Assembly (NCBI GenBank): GCA_025934475.1
Contig: JAICXZ010000046.1
Location: 1 to 10,770 of the forward strand
Source: Mucilaginibacter sp.
GTDB taxonomy: Bacteria; Bacteroidota; Bacteroidia; Sphingobacteriales; Sphingobacteriaceae
Direction: 5' to 3'
DNA: 10,770 nucleotides
Within the stretch, counting starts at the first letter, position 1, and the number at the start of each line of letters is the position of its first letter. Made by a program: the position numbers and the translations under genes. This document shows, piece after piece, positions 1 to 6,945 of this stretch. The notes below the pieces were generated by a model. It searched no databases and was not told the origin of the DNA. It saw only the letters and a list, made by a program, of their open reading frames with translations.

Positions 1-3000
1 AGTCGACGATATCGAGGTTGAGATCGAAGCTGCTGGTTGGAGCCGTGTAGTAAAGTCCTGATAGATTTACCTGGTTGCCCTTACCTGTTATCTTCACATC
101 TGCTGCATAGGCATTTTGCGTTTGGTTATTAACTTTCAGAGCGATGTTACCTACCGTGTCTCCCTTGAAGTTGAAATTGCTGATGTCGAGTGCCGAGGTA
201 AAATGCATATTGGTCTGCAGATCGCGCAGGTTTGCATTGCCGTTTATGACGCCGCCAACCTGTAATGAATCCTGTTGGGCCATGCGTGTAATTGTCTCGA
301 TTTTGAAATTCTTGAAGCCAACAGTGATTGGCGAATTCATTTGGCGGCTATCGCTATTTACGCTCAATTGCTGTCCTGCGTTACTGATGGTAAAATCGTG
401 AGCCAGCATGCCCTTGCTGCCAAACTCGAGCACGTTATCCGCAGCAACCGTCCAGGGCGTATAATCGAACATCAGCCCATTCTGCAAAAAGCTGAATTTA
501 TATTCGTCAGGTAACACGCTGAAAACGCCGGCAATACGATACCGTTCCTTTTTAGCAGCATCCCGCACCTGCACGCTGATACCAAGCTTGTTTTGCTGTG
601 CATTACCCGAAATAGTGGTGTATAAGAGATCCACCGATGATCCGACCTTAACCTGGTTTGCTGATAAATTATAGTTCAAAGCATTGTTGCCGGTGTTTAC
701 CGCCAGCTTAACATTGTCGACAACATTGGAAGCATAAATTACTTTAGGCATCGAGCCATTTACCGCCAGATCTCCGGTTTGGCTGTTAAAATGGCCGTTG
801 ATTATTACCGGATCGAGTGTCTTCAGATCGGGCACAAACTGGGACACCAATGGGGTTTTTACCAGGCGAATATTAAAAGTGTATTTCTCAGGTGAGTACT
901 TTGACTTCGCCTTACCATTAGCGATGGTGGTGTTATAGTATTTGTTGATCAGGTCCTGGAGTGCCTCGCCCATTTCGGGCAGTTTATATTTCCCCGCAAG
1001 GTGGGCAGTGAGCATCTGACTTTTTATTCTTAGTGTGCTGCTGTCGGCATTAGCGGTTGACTTCATTTCAAGTGAATCGAGTTTGATCACCTGTTTCTTT
1101 TGCGCAACAATGAAGTTGGTAAGCTTAACATCGGCATTCAGGTAATTTGGATCCGCCGTTGGCGCATTGGCAACCACCTTGCCGTGGATGGTCATCGGGT
1201 CCTTGCTTAAATTCAACTTTTGAAGATTGACACTATCGATATTGATTGTAGTATATACCGACGGGTATTTTTTATTCATATCAGCTTTCCCGTCCATCGA
1301 AAAGTGAATGTTAGGATCGGCCATGCGCATGTTAGCGGTGTAATCACCGTCATGAGCCGTAGCTTTCAATACGAGGTTTTTGTAAGTATACCCTTTTACA
1401 TAGGCGCTGGCCACACTACCGCTTAGTTGCAGGTTCGCCGTTTTAGGATTGGTACTGGTTCCGTTCACCTTCATTGCCAGCGTCACATTACCCACCGTAT
1501 TAGGTTGTTTGGTTAAAGCGCCAACATTAAGGTTATTGGTTTTGATGTCGGCGGCATATATCACGTGCCCCTTCTTATTTCCGTTCTTCATGCTGGCTAC
1601 CAGATCGACAGCGCCATCCGACGAACGTAATGTCATCCGGGTATTAAAATCGTTCATGCTGCCTTTAAAGGTGCCTTTAAGATTCAAAGCCGCAGGAATA
1701 CTTACTGATGGTAATGTGCCGGCAGAGACAAGCTTATTGATATCCGAACTGCTGGTATTGAAATCGGCAATATTAAGGTCGAAGTAAGCCCTATTCATAT
1801 CAGGTAAACCGCGGATATGAGCCGATGCTTTGAGATGGGTGCTGTTCAGTCCGCTAACCTCTAAATTTGGAACGCGGAGATCATTCACGTCACCCACTAC
1901 CCTGCCATCAATTCTGAATACTGTATTTGGCGCGTGCTTAAATGGATCCATCGTTGCCATTGAAGGCATAATGAGCAAAACATCTTTCAATCCAAGCCGG
2001 CTGCCGTCCAGGTCGGCATTAACGTAAAGCTTGCCTATGTTCTTGCTCAACGATTCGATAGATGGATAGCTCACCTCTAATTTCTTTTGCAAAACTGTTT
2101 GAGGAGTTTCCAGGTACAAATCGGTCAGGTAAGAGTTCTTAGGACCATAGAAGAATTTGGTATGGAATTCCTTTAGCGCCAGCCCGCTCTTTTCTGAAAA
2201 TGTAAATTCTTTGATCTGTCCTGAAGCCGAATCCGGACTGTAAGCCAGGTCTTCGATATCTGCGTTAAGACCCTTTACATGCATATGCGCATAATCGAGT
2301 CCCTTTGCGGCGGGGGCCTGTGCATTGTTGTCGAATTTGATGTCATCATCGGCGAACGACAATTTACCCAGCTTCACCGTCCATCCTTTGCCGCTTTGCG
2401 GTGTAGCCACCATCGTGTCAATCTTTTTGGCCGTTTTTACGATCGCCTTTTTGACATTTTCGGGCTTGGCGAGCGCTACTCCCGCCCTGGTATCATTCAG
2501 TTCGATCGTTTTGATGGCGACGTTCTGATTTTTCAGGTCGAGCTTATCTACCTCGACCAGTAGTTTGCCGAGGTTTACCAGCGATGACATTTGCTTGGTG
2601 CGATAGTCAACCTTGATTCTTGAAATATCTATGGTACCCAGTTTCAGCGCCATACTAATTGGCTTAACGGCGGTGTCCGGCGGAGGCACAGGTGCAGTGG
2701 TCGTTGGCATTTGGATAATGCGCGTATCCACATCCGACAAGGTGATCTTCGGAATAGTGAATTTCATCTTATCCATGTCGAAATCGGTGATGCGAGTGTC
2801 GAAGTGGCCGAGCAGGAATTTTACATCGTTGCCGGTGATGGCATCTTTATAGGAAATATTGATCTTGTCCAGCGCTACCTTCCCTACCGAGAATCTCATG
2901 GATGAAGTGGTATCGGCAGGTTTAACAGGTTTTTTCTGTTCTCCGGCAAATGCCTTAATAATATAACCGAAGTTAAATACGCTGTCGGGGCCGCGGCTCA

Positions 3001-3355
3001 CCCTTGCCGTAATACCATCCAGATCGATCTCATTCACCTCAACCTGGTGATGCAGCAGTTTGAGCATGCTGATATCGACCTTCAATTTTTTTCCGGCAAG
3101 CAGCGTGTCGCGTTTCTGATCCTCGAAGTAAACATCCTCAAGCACAATCAGTTTAGGCAGACCAAGGCTAAAATGCCCGATGGCTACTTTGGTGTGAATC
3201 TTGCCCTCGATAAACGTAACAGCCTTATTCTTCAGGAAATTTTGAATGCCCGGAACCTGGATGAGGATAAAAATAAGCAGCACCAGGAAGAGGAGACTCC
3301 CGATTATCCAGAGGACAGTTTTAAGAGCGATTCGTCCTACGCGGCCGGCATTCAT
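1..3355 (-). CDS. TamB/AsmA-like translocation and assembly protein, N-terminal part (runs off the window)
   Basis: The reading frame is open from the ATG at 3355 down to the window edge, giving 1118 complete codons with no stop; the C-terminus, where the TamB (DUF490) domain would sit, is missing. Residues about 8-32 form one hydrophobic membrane anchor, followed by a motif typical of Bacteroidota TamB-like proteins: VPGIQNFL (34-41), then HTKVAIGHFSLGLPKL (54-69), LEDVYFEDQKRDTLLAGKKL (72-91) and VDIS (93-96). The rest is a long run of beta-strand-rich repeats (alternating hydrophobic residues, frequent NLD, DLN and INGH turns), as expected of a groove-forming AsmA/TamB-fold protein. The family spans the periplasm and is linked to outer-membrane protein assembly or phospholipid transport; the role here is inferred. 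No Shine-Dalgarno sequence is visible; a short AGAT tandem repeat lies directly before the start. The ATG at 3351 is out of frame. All the plus-strand open frames in this stretch are shadows. Confidence 0.82.
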   Translation of the reverse strand, partial: MNAGRVGRIALKTVLWIIGSLLFLVLLIFILIQVPGIQNFLKNKAVTFIEGKIHTKVAIGHFSLGLPKLIVLEDVYFEDQKRDTLLAGKKLKVDISMLKLLHHQVEVNEIDLDGITARVSRGPDSVFNFGYIIKAFAGEQKKPVKPADTTSSMRFSVGKVALDKINISYKDAITGNDVKFLLGHFDTRITDFDMDKMKFTIPKITLSDVDTRIIQMPTTTAPVPPPDTAVKPISMALKLGTIDISRIKVDYRTKQMSSLVNLGKLLVEVDKLDLKNQNVAIKTIELNDTRAGVALAKPENVKKAIVKTAKKIDTMVATPQSGKGWTVKLGKLSFADDDIKFDNNAQAPAAKGLDYAHMHVKGLNADIEDLAYSPDSASGQIKEFTFSEKSGLALKEFHTKFFYGPKNSYLTDLYLETPQTVLQKKLEVSYPSIESLSKNIGKLYVNADLDGSRLGLKDVLLIMPSMATMDPFKHAPNTVFRIDGRVVGDVNDLRVPNLEVSGLNSTHLKASAHIRGLPDMNRAYFDLNIADFNTSSSDINKLVSAGTLPSVSIPAALNLKGTFKGSMNDFNTRMTLRSSDGAVDLVASMKNGNKKGHVIYAADIKTNNLNVGALTKQPNTVGNVTLAMKVNGTSTNPKTANLQLSGSVASAYVKGYTYKNLVLKATAHDGDYTANMRMADPNIHFSMDGKADMNKKYPSVYTTINIDSVNLQKLNLSKDPMTIHGKVVANAPTADPNYLNADVKLTNFIVAQKKQVIKLDSLEMKSTANADSSTLRIKSQMLTAHLAGKYKLPEMGEALQDLINKYYNTTIANGKAKSKYSPEKYTFNIRLVKTPLVSQFVPDLKTLDPVIINGHFNSQTGDLAVNGSMPKVIYASNVVDNVKLAVNTGNNALNYNLSANQVKVGSSVDLLYTTISGNAQQNKLGISVQVRDAAKKERYRIAGVFSVLPDEYKFSFLQNGLMFDYTPWTVAADNVLEFGSKGMLAHDFTISNAGQQLSVNSDSRQMNSPITVGFKNFKIETITRMAQQDSLQVGGVINGNANLRDLQTNMHFTSALDISNFNFKGDTVGNIALKVNNQTQNAYAADVKITGKGNQVNLSGLYYTAPTSSFDLNLDIVD

Positions 3356-3470
3356 AGATAGATAGATATAGAAAACGTCATTTGTTTAGTGAACGTGTAG
3401 TACATCAACCATTTAACTCGGCAACTTGTTTTGGCTGATTAAACAAACTGAAAACTTAATTTAAAAAAGA

Positions 3471-3501
3471 TTTGCACCGAATTATTAAAAATGTACCTTT
3501 G
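3471..3501 (+). promoter_or_regulatory. Bacteroidota-type promoter of tRNA-Pro
   Basis: TTTG at 3471-3474, exactly 19 bp, then TACCTTTG at 3494-3501. This matches the Bacteroidota primary sigma consensus TTTG-N19-TANNTTTG without a mismatch. The tRNA begins 9 bp after the -7 box, so transcription would start almost at the mature 5' end. Confidence 0.85.
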
Positions 3502-3510
3502 CAGCCCCGA

Positions 3511-3584
3511 CGGGGTGTAGCGTAGCCCGGTATCGCGCCACATTTGGGATGTGGAGGCCGCAGGTTCGAATCCTGCCACCCCGA
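3511..3584 (+). tRNA. tRNA-Pro (anticodon TGG)
   Basis: All four arms can be drawn. The acceptor stem is CGGGGTG (3511-3517) with CACCCCG (3577-3583), followed by discriminator A (3584). The D stem is GCG (3520-3522) with CGC (3534-3536). The anticodon stem CCACA (3538-3542) pairs with TGTGG (3550-3554) around loop TTTGGGA, with anticodon TGG at 3545-3547. The T stem GCAGG (3560-3564) pairs with CCTGC (3572-3576) around TTCGAAT. The 3' CCA is not encoded (the next bases are CAAAG). It reads CCA and, by wobble or modification, other proline codons. Confidence 0.95.
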
Positions 3585-3594
3585 CAAAGAAAAC

Positions 3595-3636
3595 AAATCC
3601 TTGCCTGCTGAAAGCAGGTGAGGATTTTTGTTTTGT
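3595..3636 (+). terminator. Rho-independent terminator of tRNA-Pro
   Basis: AAATCCTTGCCTGCT pairs with AGCAGGTGAGGATTT across a GAA loop, giving a 15-bp stem with two G-U wobbles, followed by TTGTTTTG. It begins 10 bp after the tRNA. Confidence 0.8.
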
Positions 3637-3743
3637 AGCGTTATAAGCCTTGCTTACGGGAGCGGAAAAATGAAGAAGCCGAACAGCGCAGCGCAAGGAT
3701 TTGATTTCTTTGTGACGCCCCCCTTCCGAGGATCAACGGAATT

Positions 3744-3817
3744 AATCCTGCCACCCCGACCAGTATAATTAAAACCTTGTTCGCTGAAACCGAATGAGGC
3801 TTTTTTATTTTGCAGCG
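3744..3817 (+). repeat. Second copy of the tRNA-Pro 3' tail plus terminator (tRNA remnant or att-like repeat)
   Basis: The 17 bases AATCCTGCCACCCCGAC at 3744-3760 are identical to 3569-3585, the 3' T-arm and acceptor end of tRNA-Pro. What follows (3761-3817) aligns with the terminator region of the intact tRNA: the hairpin cores match at about 24 of 33 positions by hand alignment, and both end in a T-run, TTTTG and YAGCG. No convincing 5' half of a tRNA precedes it; the bases just before (ACGGAATT) could be a decayed T-arm. It may be the tail of a lost tandem tRNA-Pro, or a duplicated attachment site left by an element that inserted at the tRNA. The 3585-3743 spacer contains nothing else recognisable. 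Confidence 0.7.
3771..3806. terminator. Hairpin terminator, probably bidirectional
   Basis: AAAACCTTGTTCG (3771-3783) pairs with CGAATGAGGCTTTT (3791-3804) around CTGAAAC, with wobbles, one mismatch and a one-base offset. T-rich tracts follow on the plus strand (TTTTTTATTTT) and, more weakly, on the minus strand (TTTTAATTAT). It lies 17 bp past the stop of the minus-strand TlpA gene, so it probably ends that cluster as well as any read-through from the tRNA side. Confidence 0.6.
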
Positions 3818-3822
3818 ATGTA

Positions 3823-4992
3823 CTAAAATAGCTTTACCAGGTCGCTTTTTAAATCTGATAGCCCCAAAGTGCTGCTGTCTCCTAGATAATGATTAATAAT
3901 GTTGCCATTTTTATTGATTAATACCAGCGCCGGTATTTCGACGACATCATACATAGGACGCAGATCATCTGCAGAACCAGGTGGGTCCCATAAGTTGATA
4001 TATCTGCTTTCATCATGACCATTTAAATAATTTTGCCACTTTTCTTTGTGGGCATCTATAGAAACCTGTATCAATACAAGTCCAAGAGGTTGATATTTAT
4101 CCAGGATTGACTTTATCTCTGGCTTTATTTTTAAACACGGTTCGCACCACGTTGCCCAAAACTCAATCAGCACAACGTTCTTATTTCTAAATGATGAAAG
4201 TTTGATCTCTTTATTAGTAAAGTCCTGTTTAGTAAAATCAGCTGCGTTGATTCCAGGCTTATTATCAAGCCGTGCCTTAATTTCATTCGCTAGTTTACCG
4301 GCCAGCTTAGTTGTTTTCAATGATTGGTCGAGCCCGGCGTACAATCGGTTAGCGGAATCAACTGATAGATCATGTGATGAGAAGTAGTCTTGTATAGTGC
4401 TTAAACTTAAATAAGACTTTGGGTGACCATCAATAAAGTTCAAGTCAATCTGCTTAATCCGTTTTCTGATGAATGTCAGTGAATCCTTTAATACTTTAAT
4501 CGACTTCAGCTCTTCGTTGTTTCTCCCGCCGCCTTTAGTCTTACTCAGCGAATTAAGTTTTCGGTTTATCCGGGAGAAATCACGAAGCCAGGTTCCCTTA
4601 AGAGAATCAACATAGCCTGACTCCTTTTGCGTTGTTGAGCCCTCCATTTGTATCTCTTTGAAATGGTCATTTTTAAGCTTTACGTTCATTGTGAATGGCT
4701 CAATAAAAACTTCAACTATATTGGGATTATTCAACTCAAGTCTGCCTATATTCCCAGCGATAGCGGCGTCCGTAGGCTCATTTATTTTACCTGAAAATGA
4801 AAATCTCCCATTAACCAGCCGTGCGGTATCCTTAATAGATTTACCGTTCGCGTTGCGGTAGTACAGACATATTATTCCTGTATCCCTGCCAAGTACCGTA
4901 CCATTTATTGTAAAATTGTTCTGCCCTTGTTCCTGGGCATGGCCTTGGCAGCTTAAAAAGATGAAGCCGGCTAAAAGTATTAAAGGTCTCAT
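3823..4992 (-). CDS. TlpA-like thiol-disulfide oxidoreductase with N-terminal DUF4369-type domain
   Basis: 389 residues. An N-terminal hydrophobic segment (MRPLILLAGFIFLSC) could be a lipoprotein signal with Cys15 as the lipidated residue, or a signal peptidase I signal cut after GHA. Residues about 25-118 match the DUF4369 pattern of Bacteroidota redoxins (FTINGTV, then NGRFSFSGKI, then FIEPF). A charged, helical middle region (about 120-245) leads to a thioredoxin/AhpC-TSA domain: FWATWCEPC at 278-286, with redox cysteines C283 and C286 separated by Glu-Pro, and the cis-proline in EIP (P354). Such proteins act in the periplasm, usually as reductants or isomerases of disulfides. It is the last gene of the cluster, 60 bp after the cysteine-rich peptide, which suggests it corrects or reduces disulfides in that peptide (inference). 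Codon choice is AT-rich compared with TamB. Confidence 0.88.
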   Translation of the reverse strand: MRPLILLAGFIFLSCQGHAQEQGQNNFTINGTVLGRDTGIICLYYRNANGKSIKDTARLVNGRFSFSGKINEPTDAAIAGNIGRLELNNPNIVEVFIEPFTMNVKLKNDHFKEIQMEGSTTQKESGYVDSLKGTWLRDFSRINRKLNSLSKTKGGGRNNEELKSIKVLKDSLTFIRKRIKQIDLNFIDGHPKSYLSLSTIQDYFSSHDLSVDSANRLYAGLDQSLKTTKLAGKLANEIKARLDNKPGINAADFTKQDFTNKEIKLSSFRNKNVVLIEFWATWCEPCLKIKPEIKSILDKYQPLGLVLIQVSIDAHKEKWQNYLNGHDESRYINLWDPPGSADDLRPMYDVVEIPALVLINKNGNIINHYLGDSSTLGLSDLKSDLVKLF

Positions 4993-5005
4993 ATGAAATA
5001 CAATT

Positions 5006-5030
5006 AGGGCATTAAAACATTTAATGCCCT
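5006..5030 (-). promoter_or_regulatory. Perfect intercistronic hairpin between peptide gene and TlpA gene
   Basis: AGGGCATTAAA (5006-5016) and TTTAATGCCCT (5020-5030) form a perfect 11-bp stem with a 3-base loop, centred in the 60-bp gap between the peptide stop and the TlpA start. On the minus strand it is followed by AATTGTATTT rather than a strong T-run, and ends 13 bases before the TlpA ATG. It could be a leaky terminator or attenuator favouring the peptide transcript, a 3' stabiliser of the peptide mRNA, or a brake on TlpA translation. Confidence 0.65.
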
Positions 5031-5052
5031 TAGTGATAGAAAAACCTAACTG

Positions 5053-5283
5053 CTAATCAAGTGTGCACGTACCGCCAGGAGACGAAGTGTCCGGCGACAC
5101 AGCTGCCGCCACAAATGTGCAGGAACAGTTTTTTACAGGCGGGCAAGGTTTAATAGTGTCCGACCCACCTGAGCAACCACCAGAGCAACCGTCATCAACA
5201 CCGCCAAGAACGTGTCGTGCTTCACTTCTTGTTAAGGCTTGTCCAAGGTCAAACATTGTGCTTGAAAATTGTTTACTTTTCAT
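5053..5283 (-). CDS. Cysteine-rich precursor peptide with double-glycine leader
   Basis: 76 residues. The N-terminal part reads as a GG-type export leader: LGQALTRSEARHVLGG (13-28), with the Leu-x3-Leu-Thr-x-x-Glu spacing before Gly27-Gly28 seen in Bacteroidota bacteriocin-like precursors. Cleavage after G28 would release a 48-residue peptide starting VDDG, with six cysteines (C33, C37, C47, C53, C55, C73), a tandem CSGG CSGG, a PCPP stretch and a CSC. An even number of cysteines would allow three disulfides. Its upstream neighbour is a VKOR-thioredoxin membrane enzyme and its downstream neighbour a TlpA protein, both disulfide-handling. C39-domain ABC exporters usually process such leaders, but none is in view. 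The function (bacteriocin, signal or other secreted peptide) is not known. The ATG at 5283 gives a leader of normal length; the Met at residue 10 would leave a very short one. No Shine-Dalgarno sequence is seen. Confidence 0.8.
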   Translation of the reverse strand: MKSKQFSSTMFDLGQALTRSEARHVLGGVDDGCSGGCSGGSDTIKPCPPVKNCSCTFVAAAVSPDTSSPGGTCTLD

Positions 5284-5379
5284 AAGTTAAGGATTAATTA
5301 ATACAAAATCCCGTTTCGCCGAGATACCTGCGACATGCATTTTGTAACCACATGTTAGTTAGTTCTTTACTGATCATGC

Positions 5380-6945
5380 TTAGCTTAGTAAATATTTTAA
5401 ATCACCGGCATCATATAAACGCGGCAGCTTATATCCGTTGAAAAGAATAGTCGGCGTTCCCTTTATTTCCACCATCGCACACCATTCTTTTTGCCTTGTA
5501 ATAATAGCACTGCACTCGTCATCCACTATTACAGGGAATTTTTTTTTAAACCCTGTATAATCTTTTATCGGATCATTATACCATTCGCTTAATGCCTTCT
5601 CTACTGTTTTTGTATCCCCCAACCTATTGAGCGCGACAAAATGCTTTGACATTTTTGCTTTGAGACTATCATTAGAATCGGGCGCGGCAAAAATTACCTT
5701 TATCAGGACATCATCACGTTGGCTTATCAATTTGTCAAGCTTTTCATGGGCTCTGGCACATGGACTACAAAAGGGATTGCTTACGATCGTAATCACATTT
5801 TTAGAATTGACATTGCCCAAAGTAATTGGGTGAAGATCGTCGGTTACTGCATATTTGGGTTGGCTTAATAACTGCTGATTAAAGCGTTCCATGTCGAATT
5901 TAAACTGATTGAGCTCCTTTTTCAATGGTTCTATCTGGGATGATTCGATCAACGGTTCCTTAATCATAGCCCAGAGGACAATGGGTAGTAAGAACAACAG
6001 GAAAAATTCAATCACGTTCAGGAACGTCAACTGGAATACATAATAGTGATAGTACATGGCGCAAACAAAGAACTCCATCCATAACAGGGCCTGGACGCAA
6101 CAACATAATATGCACCAATTATTTGCCCTATATTGAAACACTAGTGAATACACAGTATAAGGCAGGCATAAAAGATTAAAAATAGCAAGTAAAGGGACTG
6201 CCTGAGGCAAGATAACAAGTATTAAGAACGAGCCCGAAAAATAGAATAATCCAACTTCACTCCAACTCAGCCATTCAGTTATTTTAGCACTCGCTGATGT
6301 CAGTATCGCGTTACAATTGCCAATTCCACCCAGGCTGCATATATTTTCTACAAATGGACTTGACGAACTTATCGATTTGGCCACAAGCCCTACAGTGATG
6401 AATATGCCTCCCGTCTTGATGGCAAATAATAAAGCAAAAGAAGCAGACAAATAGTAGCGATCTATCCCAAGACATATAAGACCACAAATTATTGTAATGA
6501 GAGCAGGGTAACGCAATTTTTTTAAAACAGCACCTGTTTTTGAGGCCCGGTAATTTGTTTCTCCACTGTCTTTTCCGGGTGTTGCAAACAGAATAATACC
6601 ATCCCATTTTTTTAGAAATTCCTGTTCTGACATTTCCGTATTACCGTGCTCGTCGCTAAGGGAGACGACACCGTTTGATATATTATGCAAGACCACAAAC
6701 GAACTGGTCGGAATTTGCAAATGAGCGACAAAAGGAAAAGAGAAACGATCAGGACGATATTCTGCGCTTTTTATTTTAACTGCGCGATTGGGAATTTTCC
6801 ATTCGTTCAAACAATCAATGTAGGATAATAAGCTTGGATAATTTGGATGATCTAAAAGGCAACGCTGTACCGTAGCCGGAGTGACATTCACTTTTAATTC
6901 ATCTAAATATTGGGTCAGTACCCTGATAGAGTTTTCGAGGTTCAT
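5380..6945 (-). CDS. Membrane disulfide-forming enzyme: C39-like domain + VKOR + thioredoxin domain
   Basis: 521 residues in three parts. Residues 1-120 resemble a C39 peptidase fold (LLDHPNYPSLLSYIDCLNEW at 30-49, SSFVVL at 81-86, LSDEHGN at 96-102), but the catalytic Cys motif and the His before FVVL are absent, so it is probably non-proteolytic. Residues about 145-327 are the quinone-linked VKOR core: loop cysteines C203 and C211 (CSLGGIGNC), a Ser/Ala stretch after them, and the active pair C278-I-L-C281 at the start of a membrane helix. Six hydrophobic segments can be drawn (146-161, 167-191, 231-247, 249-271, 280-300, 304-327). Residues about 365-521 are a DsbA-like thioredoxin domain with CSPC (393-396), cis-Pro in GTPT (P498) and an extra pair C478/C489. 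VKOR oxidises the thioredoxin partner, which oxidises exported proteins. It is the first gene of the minus-strand cluster, 96 bp before the cysteine-rich peptide, its likely client. Confidence 0.88.
   Translation of the reverse strand: MNLENSIRVLTQYLDELKVNVTPATVQRCLLDHPNYPSLLSYIDCLNEWKIPNRAVKIKSAEYRPDRFSFPFVAHLQIPTSSFVVLHNISNGVVSLSDEHGNTEMSEQEFLKKWDGIILFATPGKDSGETNYRASKTGAVLKKLRYPALITIICGLICLGIDRYYLSASFALLFAIKTGGIFITVGLVAKSISSSSPFVENICSLGGIGNCNAILTSASAKITEWLSWSEVGLFYFSGSFLILVILPQAVPLLAIFNLLCLPYTVYSLVFQYRANNWCILCCCVQALLWMEFFVCAMYYHYYVFQLTFLNVIEFFLLFLLPIVLWAMIKEPLIESSQIEPLKKELNQFKFDMERFNQQLLSQPKYAVTDDLHPITLGNVNSKNVITIVSNPFCSPCARAHEKLDKLISQRDDVLIKVIFAAPDSNDSLKAKMSKHFVALNRLGDTKTVEKALSEWYNDPIKDYTGFKKKFPVIVDDECSAIITRQKEWCAMVEIKGTPTILFNGYKLPRLYDAGDLKYLLS

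Noticed and set aside
144..3361. Many plus-strand open frames of 64-112 residues
   Set aside because: They are shadows of the continuous minus-strand TamB-like frame and show no domain or start-site support.
3439..3696. 85-residue minus-strand frame across the tRNA (contains GVAGFEPAAST)
   Set aside because: It is the antisense translation of the tRNA-Pro and its terminator, a well-known type of spurious protein.
5053..5283. Lanthipeptide or other enzyme-modified RiPP precursor
   Set aside because: No dehydratase, cyclase or radical-SAM gene is present; the neighbours are disulfide enzymes only.
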